Below are positions 8,097-15,595 of a DNA stretch of 25,130 bases, one piece after another; the stretch's first letter is position 1; each line of letters starts with the position of its first letter. A program made the position numbers and the translations under genes. The stretch covers positions 1 to 25,130 of the forward strand of contig CAYGPI010000036.1 of assembly GCA_964351745.1 (NCBI GenBank). Direction: 5' to 3'. The DNA comes from CAYNJF01 sp964351745 (GTDB taxonomy: Bacteria; Pseudomonadota; Gammaproteobacteria; Berkiellales; Berkiellaceae). The notes under the pieces are model-generated. The model was given only the letters and a program-made list of their open reading frames with translations. It made no database searches and was not told the origin of the DNA.

Positions 8097-8597
8097 TTAG
8101 CGTCTTTGTTTTTCTCTGACTTCATCAAGCATCTTGCAATCAATACACAAAGTTGCTGTTGGTCTAGCTTCAAGACGTCTAATACCAATTTCAATATCAC
8201 ATTCTGTGCAGAAACCATACTCTTTGCTATCAATATTTGCGATAGACTCTTCGATTTTATTGATAAGCTTACGCTCTCTGTCGCGAGTGCGTAACTTTAA
8301 AGCAAAGGTTTCTTCTTGTGTGGCGAGATCGCTAATATCAGAAGGTGTTTCTCCAGTGTCTTTTAAATCAGAGATAGTTTCGTCGCCACCTTGGAGCAGA
8401 GCACTCTTCCAAAGCTGAAGAAGATTGCGAAAATGCTTAGATTGACTGTCGCACATGTACTCTTCATTTTCTTGTGGCTCATAAGGTTTGACGCCATAGG
8501 AAAGCATGGGTTGAGTTGTTGAGGCTGTTTTTTTATTTTCAGCAGGTGAGTTTTTTCCGGCACTAGGTTCGTTATTTTCAGGTGTACGTGTTGCCAT
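8097..8597 (-). CDS. dksA: RNA polymerase-binding transcription factor DksA
   Basis: Binds the RNA polymerase secondary channel and, with ppGpp, adjusts transcription of rRNA and biosynthetic genes. The 166-residue protein has the coiled-coil tip DxxDxA as D87, D90 and A92. The four zinc-finger cysteines C130, C133, C151 and C154 are complete, with EIGIRRLEARPTATLCIDC between them. It is a classical DksA, not a cysteine-less paralogue. About 35 residues at the N-terminus are polar and low in complexity, longer at the front than in E. coli DksA (151 residues). GGGAGGA lies 6 bases before the ATG. The first gene of a dksA-nitroreductase run; its leader is unusually rich in hairpins. An rRNA operon promoter, its classical type of target, lies at the far end of the window. 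Confidence 0.95.
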   Translation of the reverse strand: MATRTPENNEPSAGKNSPAENKKTASTTQPMLSYGVKPYEPQENEEYMCDSQSKHFRNLLQLWKSALLQGGDETISDLKDTGETPSDISDLATQEETFALKLRTRDRERKLINKIEESIANIDSKEYGFCTECDIEIGIRRLEARPTATLCIDCKMLDEVREKQRR

Positions 8598-8603
8598 GGT
8601 TCA

Positions 8604-8718
8604 GTCCTCCCTTGGCGATTACAAACGCATTTGATATCGATCCTGATATCAAACTAAAATTTCCCCGAACTACTAGGGGTAAGCATTTTGGATAGGACTC
8701 TAACATGAGCATATCCAA
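8604..8718 (-). promoter_or_regulatory. Structured leader upstream of dksA
   Basis: Read toward dksA, three hairpins follow one another. The first has arms TTGGATA/TATCCAA (8712-8718 and 8688-8694). The second has CCCC/GGGG (8676-8679 and 8663-8666). The third has arms TTTGATATC/GATATCAAA, nine perfect pairs with a six-base loop (8645-8653 and 8630-8638). The ribosome site GGGAGGA (8605-8611) follows. None has a U-tract, so these are not ordinary terminators. AT-rich sequence at 8719-8760 could hold the promoter. The third repeat could equally be a DNA operator. Confidence 0.45.
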
Positions 8719-8952
8719 TTATTATTTTTATTATTACTTAAAAAATTAACAGCTTTAGCTGAATATACACTCTACTTTCAAATGCGGCTATGGCGATTGT
8801 CTCAAAGTTATGGATGATATAGCTGTATATGAGTGCAGTTTATTTCTTCAGTTTGGTAATCACAACTCATGGAAGTTGCCTAAAGCTTACTTTTTTAAAG
8901 CTTCACAGATGAATGGCCGACATGAAGTTAGACCTTTGTGAAGAGTGTTTGT
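8719..8952. other. Intergenic region between dksA leader and sfsA
   Basis: Contains an A/T run at 8719-8750 that probably holds the dksA promoter and, on the plus side, the sfsA promoter. I see no credible gene; short frames such as the one at 8780 end after about ten codons. The direct repeat AAAGCTT occurs at 8881-8887 and 8897-8903 but shows no further structure. Confidence 0.4.
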
Positions 8953-9705
8953 ATGGAATTTTCAAAACCGCTTACGGAAGCAATTTTACTAAGACGATAT
9001 AAACGTTTCTTGGCTGATATTGCGGTGAATAAAAGAGACAGGGAAACCATTTATTGCCCTAACACGGGGGCAATGCGCGGGTTAGATGTGCTTGGCTCTA
9101 GAATTTGGTACTCGAGTAGTGAGAATCAGCGTCGCAAATACCCACACACTTGGGAAATCGTTGAGGTTGATGGTGGCTATCTTGTTTGTGTCAATAGTCA
9201 ATTGAAATGCCCATTAGTTCTAGAAGCTATTGAAAATGGGATGATCACAGAGTTTCAAGGCTATGAAACCATTGAGCAAGAAGTCTGCGTCGCTAATGTT
9301 GAGGGGAAGTTTGATTTTAAATTAACTACTCCGGAGAGCGATGAGGCTGATTTATATGTGAATGTTCAATCCGTCACGATGGGGGATGAAATACATAGAG
9401 GCTTTTTCCCAGATGCGATTAATTTAAGAGCCACTCAGCAGTTAAAAGAGCTCATGATGTTAAAAGAGCGCGGTGAAAGGGCAGCTTTTCTGTATTGTGT
9501 GATGCATACTGGCATTAATCAAGTTTTTCCAGCAGATCACCTTGATAGTCAGTTTGGTCAAACCTTAAGATTAGCGCATAAAATCGGTGTTGAGATTTAT
9601 GCTTACCGAGCAAAGATGGACGAGCAGTCCATTATGCTCATAGAGCCAGCTCAGGTGTTTGTTCCTGAGCGTTTCTACGGCTCTCGAGCGCACTCTAAAA
9701 ACTAA
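8953..9705 (+). CDS. sfsA: SfsA family protein with altered nuclease motif
   Basis: SfsA was named for sugar fermentation stimulation in E. coli; the family has an N-terminal OB-like part and a PD-(D/E)xK nuclease-like core. The 250-residue product starts MEFSKPL like E. coli SfsA. It keeps YCPNTGAM (34-41), RKYPHTWE (61-68) and GFFPDA (150-155). At the expected ExK position, where I recall E. coli reading YIEVKSVT, this protein reads YVNVQSVT (N137 and Q139). The nuclease glutamate and lysine are thus both replaced, while D133 remains. The frame could begin 15 bases earlier at a GTG, but the ATG matches the family. The stop overlaps the end of a convergent small gene by 4 bases. Family membership is firm; activity is doubtful. 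Confidence 0.92.
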   Translation: MEFSKPLTEAILLRRYKRFLADIAVNKRDRETIYCPNTGAMRGLDVLGSRIWYSSSENQRRKYPHTWEIVEVDGGYLVCVNSQLKCPLVLEAIENGMITEFQGYETIEQEVCVANVEGKFDFKLTTPESDEADLYVNVQSVTMGDEIHRGFFPDAINLRATQQLKELMMLKERGERAAFLYCVMHTGINQVFPADHLDSQFGQTLRLAHKIGVEIYAYRAKMDEQSIMLIEPAQVFVPERFYGSRAHSKN

Positions 9706-9947
9706 GCGGCCATAATAAAGCTTGTTGTCGCTAGTGTCGCAATGAGAGCGCCAATAGTCCCTTCAAGAACATAGTTGTGGATTGAGCTAAATTGTTCAGT
9801 GTTTCCTTCATAAGATGTTTTTACAGCCCATGATAGTAGCCCCCCACTAACACCGATACCTAATGAGCACATAATAGGTACGATTAAATTGCTTCCTCCG
9901 GTGCCTCCTGCGATTTGGGCATGGTGCTCTTTGCTCAATATATTCAT
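9702..9947 (-). CDS. Double-glycine leader bacteriocin-like peptide 2
   Basis: Not recognised as a named bacteriocin. The 81-residue product starts with a 15-residue leader, MNILSKEHHAQIAGG. It follows the LSxEE..xIxGG pattern: L at -12, K and E at -10 and -9, I at -4, GG at -2/-1. The mature peptide would be 66 residues, Gly-rich and hydrophobic (LGIGVSGGLLSW), with one cysteine and a hydrophobic C-terminal third (GTIGALIATLATT). A strong ribosome site, AAGGAGAT, lies about 7 bases before this ATG. That rules in favour of it over an ATG 18 codons earlier. It follows the kinase/ATPase gene by 68 bases on the same strand and overlaps the sfsA stop. No C39 transporter or immunity gene is recognisable. 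Export and toxicity are inferred. Confidence 0.74.
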   Translation of the reverse strand: MNILSKEHHAQIAGGTGGSNLIVPIMCSLGIGVSGGLLSWAVKTSYEGNTEQFSSIHNYVLEGTIGALIATLATTSFIMAA

Positions 9948-10015
9948 ATAACATCTCCTTGTTATGAATTGATGGTCATCCTTAAGTTCTGAGCAACCCA
10001 ATTTGGGGGTTTATT

Positions 10016-11521
10016 TTAACTACTGATTGTATCAACAAATGGATGCTCTTCTGCGGTCAAAGGCTCTAGCCAATTAAGTTGCTTTTCTAGGACACTCTCA
10101 TTGGCATCAGATACTTTATCAATCGTGTCCCTTCGTTGTAACCTAGATTTTAGAATTTGGGCATCTTGCTCAAATTTTAATATTTTGAATGGGATATTTA
10201 GTGTTTGGCTAAGCTTCATAAATAAATTTCTTTGCCATGTCTTTAAGCAGGTCGCATCGATAATAACAGGCCATCCTGCTTTTAGAAGAGAAGAGGCTTG
10301 GTCACTTAAGACTTGGTACACCTTTTGGGTCATGTCATCACTGTAGACTTCATCTTTTTGATGGCTTGGGCAATGTTTGTATGGATCCAACCCTGCAAGC
10401 TGTTTTCTGATAACATCGGAGCGAAGTCTAAAAGACTTGTCTTTGATTAAAAGCTCTTCTGTATAATGGCTTTTACCTGAGCCGGAAGGTCCAAAAGTAA
10501 TGGTCAATGAAGGTTGGCCTTTGACTTGGTAACTAAGAGCTCTTTCAATAAAATGAAGCAGTTCTTTTTGCATATTGCTCTTAGCATGGCCTGAGGCATT
10601 AGTACCGACGATTGTAAAGCCCATGACCTTAGCGCGAACCATAGCTCTATAGCTTTTGTAGAAGTTTAATAACAGAGCTCCTTGATAATCACCGGTGGCT
10701 TCAAAATATCGGTTGCAGAAAAAATGGCTTAAATCTTCATACCCTTTATCATCTAGATCCATGGCTAAAAACGCCATATCATTGATTGTATCAAGGAACC
10801 TAAAATCATCATTAAACTCAATGCAATCAAAGATAACAGGTGTGCCATGAATGAGAACAATATTGCCAAGGTGCATATCACCATGAGCTGACTTAATGAA
10901 TTGCTTTGTTTTTCTAGATTTTAGAATGCTGCTGAGCTGTTGGCATTGATCTTTAGCCCATGTGGCAACATCATTCGTTTTGTTAGCATACCCTTGAGAC
11001 GGCTCTAACTCATTTAGCACTTTAAAATTATCAAGCATGGGTTCAAAAATTTGCTCAGGCGTGCCGTATTTTTTGTCATCAGGCACGACGGCAGCTTGCT
11101 TATGAAATGATGCGACCTGCTGCGCTAGAGATATCATGAGAGCTTTAGATAAGCCTTCTTCTTGGTGGACGTTCGATAAAAGCCTGCTTTGATCAAATTG
11201 ATGCATTTTAATGGCGTAATCGATGACCTCACCATCGCCGTCAAGACAAAGGTTTCCACCAGAGTTTGTGATGGGGATGACGTCTAGATATAAATCTGGA
11301 GCAAGTCGTTTATTAAGCTGTATTTCAAGGTCACAAAAATGTTGACGCATCGATAACGTTTCAAAATTGCAAAAACCAAGATTGACAGGCTTTTTGATTT
11401 TATAGGCAAAAGAGCCAGTCAAAATAACCCATGAGATATGAGTTTGTATCACTTCAAAAGTTGCTACTTCGTGAGGGTAGAGGCTCTTGTTTTGAAGGGC
11501 TTTAATTTGTACATCATCCAT
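10016..11521 (-). CDS. APH-fold kinase fused to P-loop kinase
   Basis: A 501-residue two-domain protein. Residues 1-330 resemble an aminoglycoside-phosphotransferase-like kinase, with the catalytic loop HGDMHLGN (213-220) and the metal-binding IFDCIEFND (230-238). Residues 335-501 are a P-loop ATPase/kinase with GPSGSGKS (344-351), followed by RSDVIRKQL. This arrangement is known as the bifunctional APH/ATP-binding protein family (COG2187 joined to COG0645). Its substrate is not established, and resistance to aminoglycosides should not be assumed. It starts 11 bases after hemL, with the AGGA ribosome site overlapping the hemL stop, so the two are almost certainly co-transcribed. The peptide-2 gene follows 68 bases later. 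Confidence 0.88.
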   Translation of the reverse strand: MDDVQIKALQNKSLYPHEVATFEVIQTHISWVILTGSFAYKIKKPVNLGFCNFETLSMRQHFCDLEIQLNKRLAPDLYLDVIPITNSGGNLCLDGDGEVIDYAIKMHQFDQSRLLSNVHQEEGLSKALMISLAQQVASFHKQAAVVPDDKKYGTPEQIFEPMLDNFKVLNELEPSQGYANKTNDVATWAKDQCQQLSSILKSRKTKQFIKSAHGDMHLGNIVLIHGTPVIFDCIEFNDDFRFLDTINDMAFLAMDLDDKGYEDLSHFFCNRYFEATGDYQGALLLNFYKSYRAMVRAKVMGFTIVGTNASGHAKSNMQKELLHFIERALSYQVKGQPSLTITFGPSGSGKSHYTEELLIKDKSFRLRSDVIRKQLAGLDPYKHCPSHQKDEVYSDDMTQKVYQVLSDQASSLLKAGWPVIIDATCLKTWQRNLFMKLSQTLNIPFKILKFEQDAQILKSRLQRRDTIDKVSDANESVLEKQLNWLEPLTAEEHPFVDTISS

Positions 11522-11532
11522 GATTCATAGTC

Positions 11533-12813
11533 CTATAAAGTTTGAAAAACAGTATCGATTTTTTGAAGGGTGTCGAGGATCACCTCATCAGTGTGGCAAA
11601 TACCCACAAAGGCAGCTTCAAAAGCTGAAGGCCCCAAGTAAACACCTTGCGATAAGAGACCGTGATAAAATTTATTAAAGGTCTTAACATTGGTGGTCAT
11701 CACTTCATCAAAAGAAGAAACTTTAGCTTCAGAGCTGAAAAATAGTGAGAACATGCCAGGCACCCAGTTAACCACACATGGTATTTGGTAATCATTTGCG
11801 ATTTTTTGGATACCAGTTGCTAATTTTTCTGTTTGGTTAGTTATGACATCATAAAAGCCATGTTTTTCACAAATTTTAAGCGTTGCAAGACCTGCTGCCA
11901 TAGCCACTGGGTTACCAGAGAGCGTGCCAGCTTGATAGACGTCACCAGAAGGGGCTAGGTGGCTCATGATAGATTGCTTGCCGCCAATCGCGCCAACAGG
12001 CATACCTCCGCCAACAATCTTGCCAAGCGTTGTTAGATCAGGGACCATGTCGTAATACCCTTGTGCGCCTTGTAAACTAACTCGAAAGCCAGTCATGACT
12101 TCATCAAAAATTAGAAGCGCGCCAAAGTTGTTACATTGCTGCCTAAGCGAATGTAAAAATTCTATTGAAGGTTGCACGCATCCCATGTTGCCAGCCACAG
12201 GCTCTAGGATGACGCAGGCGATATCGTCGCCATACTGCGCAAAAGCCTCAGTGACTTGAGCAATGTTATTGTAATCAACATTTAAAGTATGCTTTGTGAT
12301 ATCAGATGGAATGCCAGGTGAACTTGGGCAGCCAAGTGTTAAAGCGCCGGAGCCAGCTTTGACTAGCAAGCTATCACTGTGTCCATGATAGCAACCTTGA
12401 AACTTTAGAATTTTATTGCGTTTGGTAAATCCACGAGCGAGTCGAATGGCTGTCATTGTCGCCTCTGTGCCTGAGCTGACCATACGGACTTGCTCAATGG
12501 AAGGGACGAGCTCTATGATTTTTTCTGCAAGTTCAATTTCTGCAAAGGTTGGTGCGCCGAAACTTAAGCCCTTGCCAATTGTTTCTTGAACAGCACTCAA
12601 CACAGCTGGGTGGTTATGCCCTAGAATAAGCGGTCCCCACGAGCAAACGTAATCAATATAGGATTGGCCATCAGCATCCGTGATATAAGCGCCATCACCT
12701 CGTTCAAAAAATAAAGGTGATCCACCAACGGACTTAAATGCCCTTACAGGGGAGTTGACGCCACCGGGTATGCTTTTTTGAGCTCTTTGGAACCACTCTG
12801 ATGATTTTGACAT
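11533..12813 (-). CDS. hemL: Glutamate-1-semialdehyde 2,1-aminomutase
   Basis: PLP-dependent enzyme that makes 5-aminolevulinate from glutamate-1-semialdehyde in the C5 heme pathway. The protein is 426 residues, the same as E. coli. It has SIPGGVNSPVRAF near the start, SSGTEATMTAIRLAR (113-127), IFDEVMTGFR (235-244) and TTLGKIVGGGMPVGA, where K265 is the PLP Schiff-base lysine. The start MSKSSEWF has AAAGGTAG upstream; a longer frame adds 30 residues that match nothing in the family. It is first in a run with the kinase/ATPase fusion. A terminator from the upstream NagB/LmbE gene overlaps its leader. Confidence 0.97.
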   Translation of the reverse strand: MSKSSEWFQRAQKSIPGGVNSPVRAFKSVGGSPLFFERGDGAYITDADGQSYIDYVCSWGPLILGHNHPAVLSAVQETIGKGLSFGAPTFAEIELAEKIIELVPSIEQVRMVSSGTEATMTAIRLARGFTKRNKILKFQGCYHGHSDSLLVKAGSGALTLGCPSSPGIPSDITKHTLNVDYNNIAQVTEAFAQYGDDIACVILEPVAGNMGCVQPSIEFLHSLRQQCNNFGALLIFDEVMTGFRVSLQGAQGYYDMVPDLTTLGKIVGGGMPVGAIGGKQSIMSHLAPSGDVYQAGTLSGNPVAMAAGLATLKICEKHGFYDVITNQTEKLATGIQKIANDYQIPCVVNWVPGMFSLFFSSEAKVSSFDEVMTTNVKTFNKFYHGLLSQGVYLGPSAFEAAFVGICHTDEVILDTLQKIDTVFQTL

Positions 12814-12881
12814 GTAACTACCTTTGTCAGCGTTAAATTTATAGGCATTATAAACCAGCAACCACTTTGGCGAAAGATAAT

Positions 12882-12910
12882 GCCTAGCACCCAAGGGCTG
12901 CATGCTAGGC
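12882..12910 (-). terminator. Terminator after NagB/LmbE gene
   Basis: GCCTAGCA and TGCTAGGC (12903-12910 and 12882-12889) form an eight-pair stem; its loop contains a further GGG/CCC pairing. On the minus strand it is followed by ATTATCTTT, a modest U-tract, and it lies 20 bases after the stop of the NagB/LmbE gene. On the plus strand it is followed by TTTTAAAG. Confidence 0.65.
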
Positions 12911-12930
12911 TTTTAAAGCAGAATAGGGAG

Positions 12931-15294
12931 TTAAGCTAAATTAACTTGGAGCTGCGTTTTTTTCTTTAGATCATCAGCATAAACGATGAAGTCTTGTTTA
13001 GGCATTTGTTTAATAAGAACAAATCCAGAAGCATTTCTAAGTAAAGCATTAGCATGATGGTCAAAATAATCATCTCCTAATAAGGTGCGGAGCTCTTGAA
13101 GCTGTTTAGCTTGGAGTTTAACTGAAATTTCAGAAAATGGGCCATCGTGCTGATGGGATGGAAAAGCTGCTGTCTTTTGGGTTGAAAAAGCCTGCATAAA
13201 AGCTTCGTGTTGCCCATGAAGCTCTTTGTATTGAACAGGGTAAAATAAATTAGCATCAGAATAATCAAAGCGATGCCATACATTTCGATATCCCCAAACA
13301 GTCGGGGATAAATCCGGACTGTGAATGAGAGACTGGGCAACGACTTGTAGGACTTTGTAATGGGTATCAGGTCCAGTTCCTTCAGGATCTAAGGCAACGG
13401 TGACAAGCTCCGGTTGAACTTGATGGAGCAAATCCATCATGGGCTTTGTATCTTGCGCAAGGTTGGGCAACGGATCAAAGATAGCTCCGGTGTAGAATTT
13501 AGATCGCATATGATGAATATGATCTGGAGATACTTGATTTAACGCCCAGAGTCTATCTGCTTCCGTTTCTCTAATTTCACCTTTTAATCTTTGAATGCTT
13601 GGCGTATCACTGTTCCCAGGTGTTTTTTCTAGCAAATTCTTTTCTATGTCTTTAGCAACTTTGGAAAAGGAAGCTAAATTTTTTATGTCAAAGCTATCTT
13701 TCATTTTATGATAGACAAAGATAGGTTCAAGACTATCGACATCAGCTTGGGCATAAGCTTGCACAGCATGTCGGAAATTGGTTAACAAACTTTGATAATC
13801 AGTTTCAAAGATATCTTTTTGCAATTGAGCCGTTGACATCTGTTGCATTTGGCGGATTGATTGAAGAATATAATCATCTGTGACAGCATTAAATCCGCTC
13901 GTTAAATAAGCGAAATGATTTTGATCAGAGGCTAGTATTTTTCGCATGAGTGGGTAGTAAGAAAGCATCACATCATCATGATGGGGTGCTGTATGCAAAG
14001 TGCGCATTGCAGTAAACCGTAAACCTGCCTCAATTTTTTTCTCAATGGAATCGGAAACTTGCTGAAGTAAAAGATGGAGGCTGGGGACTTTTTCTAATAA
14101 AGCTTGCCCTTGTAAATGATCTTTGAAATCCATGTAATCTAAAGCTTTAATTGGCTTTTTCTTTTCTAAAGAGGCGCGGATGACGGTTTCAAAGAGAAGG
14201 GTAGGTTGCTCACTTGTTCGTATATCCTGTGCCATCCTAGCACTGAGTTGTGATTGAGCTCCCTTCGTAAGATAAAAAATAGGATGGTTAAAATGTTGTA
14301 GCAGCGAAGCCGGAACATGATTCGTTGCAGGTTGCTCTATCGCCGCTCGGATGATGGGCGCTTTAATGTCACCAGCGGCCATGATGATGATTTTAGCATT
14401 AGGATTAATTTTAAGGGTTCCTAATCCCATGGTCATGACAATTCGGTGCCTAGCTCTATCGATGCCACCTAGATCACTAGCGCTTTGGGCGCTCGTTTCG
14501 TAATTAAGCTGGGTTAAATGGGTGCTGGCATTTTCATCGACGCCAGGTAAATTAAAAGCAATATGCCCATCTAGACCAATGCCTCCAAGGAAAAACCCGA
14601 TACCACCCCAGTTGCGGATAGTTTCTTCATAAGCTTGGCAATATTGAGTCGCTTCTAAAAGAGCCTGCTTCTGAAGATGCTCTAATCTAGAAGCAGGTTC
14701 ATTTTTCAATAGTTGTAGATCGGCCTTCCCAGAAGGAAATAATTTTTCATAACCGTTTTCTTTTAGTGTACCAAGATTAGCTAAGTCAATGAGCAGCGTG
14801 TTTTCAGGTTTGATATCTAAGTGCTTGAGGTAGAATTGTTTAACGTAATGATTAAAACTTCTTTGATGATTATGAGGCAAGCCATAAAACTCATCGAGTT
14901 GCACAAACTTGAGGTTAGATGTTTGAGGGAAGTTATTGAGCTGTATGCCATGCTCCCTTAGCTCGTGTTGGATGTCATCTTGATGCCAATTATTTTTATA
15001 ATGAGCTAGAAATTTAATAAAATACTCAGGGGTTTTTCCTGAGGGAAGGGCAATAACACCCTCTGGGTTTTTACTTGCCCAATCGATAAAACTTAAAGCT
15101 GCAAGTTTTCCTAGCTCAAAAGTGTTATCTACAGTAATGATAGGTAATTTTTCATTGGCATATTGAAGAGCATATTGGCCTTTAGATAAAAAAGTTTTTT
15201 CAGCTGGATTGAGTTGTAGATTAGGTGCTGCGCTTACTAAGTAAGGGATACTTGCGAGTAAAACAAGGTTGGTGCATTTTCTAATGAATGACAT
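12931..15294 (-). CDS. Exported NagB / PIG-L(LmbE) fusion protein
   Basis: A 787-residue protein. Residues 1-22 look like a Sec signal peptide: RK, then a hydrophobic LVLLASIPYLV, then cleavage after VSA. Residues 40-360 are a glucosamine-6-phosphate deaminase-like domain, with SGKTP (85-89), LDEFYGLP (133-140) and GGIGLDGHIAFN (237-248). E. coli NagB has a catalytic Asp-His-Glu set; here D242 and H244 are kept but the position of the glutamate is L249. Residues 430-680 match PIG-L/LmbE zinc deacetylases, with APHHDD (436-441), YLTSGFNAVTDD (463-474) and DPEGTGPDTH (636-645). NagB/LmbE fusions are known, chiefly in Bacteroidetes, but as cytoplasmic enzymes. AGAAGGAA lies about 7 bases before the ATG, so the signal peptide is in the real frame. 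The substrate is probably an amino sugar; activity is uncertain. Confidence 0.85.
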   Translation of the reverse strand: MSFIRKCTNLVLLASIPYLVSAAPNLQLNPAEKTFLSKGQYALQYANEKLPIITVDNTFELGKLAALSFIDWASKNPEGVIALPSGKTPEYFIKFLAHYKNNWHQDDIQHELREHGIQLNNFPQTSNLKFVQLDEFYGLPHNHQRSFNHYVKQFYLKHLDIKPENTLLIDLANLGTLKENGYEKLFPSGKADLQLLKNEPASRLEHLQKQALLEATQYCQAYEETIRNWGGIGFFLGGIGLDGHIAFNLPGVDENASTHLTQLNYETSAQSASDLGGIDRARHRIVMTMGLGTLKINPNAKIIIMAAGDIKAPIIRAAIEQPATNHVPASLLQHFNHPIFYLTKGAQSQLSARMAQDIRTSEQPTLLFETVIRASLEKKKPIKALDYMDFKDHLQGQALLEKVPSLHLLLQQVSDSIEKKIEAGLRFTAMRTLHTAPHHDDVMLSYYPLMRKILASDQNHFAYLTSGFNAVTDDYILQSIRQMQQMSTAQLQKDIFETDYQSLLTNFRHAVQAYAQADVDSLEPIFVYHKMKDSFDIKNLASFSKVAKDIEKNLLEKTPGNSDTPSIQRLKGEIRETEADRLWALNQVSPDHIHHMRSKFYTGAIFDPLPNLAQDTKPMMDLLHQVQPELVTVALDPEGTGPDTHYKVLQVVAQSLIHSPDLSPTVWGYRNVWHRFDYSDANLFYPVQYKELHGQHEAFMQAFSTQKTAAFPSHQHDGPFSEISVKLQAKQLQELRTLLGDDYFDHHANALLRNASGFVLIKQMPKQDFIVYADDLKKKTQLQVNLA

Positions 15295-15318
15295 ATTAAA
15301 TTCCTTCTACTTTTGTGA

Positions 15319-15341
15319 AATCATTTTTGAGTAAAATGATT
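15319..15341. repeat. Inverted repeat upstream of NagB/LmbE gene
   Basis: AATCATTTT and AAAATGATT are perfect nine-base arms around TGAGT. The repeat lies 25 bases before the NagB/LmbE start codon, directly behind its ribosome site. It could be an operator or an mRNA 5' hairpin. The rest of the 301-base region up to 15595 holds the divergent kinase promoter and no gene that I can support. Confidence 0.4.
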
Positions 15342-15553
15342 CAAATATCAACTCATTTCTAAATAATAATCGCGTATGCTATTTCTTCAAGACAATTTAA
15401 GATGCTAATTCTCCCGTCAACTAAGCGCGATCAAAGCGATGTTTTTCTTCAGAATCTTAAATAGAGCGGCAGTGTCTTTATTTTTTCAGATACTATCCTT
15501 TCAATCTAACTGTTTATACTTGAAATAAATCGCATACCCTGAAGTATCATGGG

Positions 15554-15559
15554 TATAAT
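15554..15559 (+). promoter_or_regulatory. Possible -10 element for APH-fold kinase
   Basis: A perfect TATAAT preceded by GGG. TTGAAA at 15520-15525 is too far away (28 bases) to be its -35, so this is a partial promoter at best. Transcription would begin near 15566. Confidence 0.35.
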
Positions 15560-15595
15560 GGTTGTTATAAAAAAGTTAGGTTGGTTGATATAGGC

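Noticed and set aside
8081..8233. N-terminal extension of the nitroreductase into dksA
   Set aside because: The extra residues overlap dksA in another frame and do not resemble the family; GGAG precedes the ATG at 8080.
9948..10001. 18-codon upstream extension of peptide 2
   Set aside because: The earlier ATG lacks a ribosome site, whereas AAGGAGAT lies just before the internal ATG and restores a textbook double-glycine leader.
12814..12903. 30-residue N-terminal extension of HemL
   Set aside because: It runs through the terminator hairpin of the previous gene and is absent in HemL; AAAGGTAG precedes the internal ATG.
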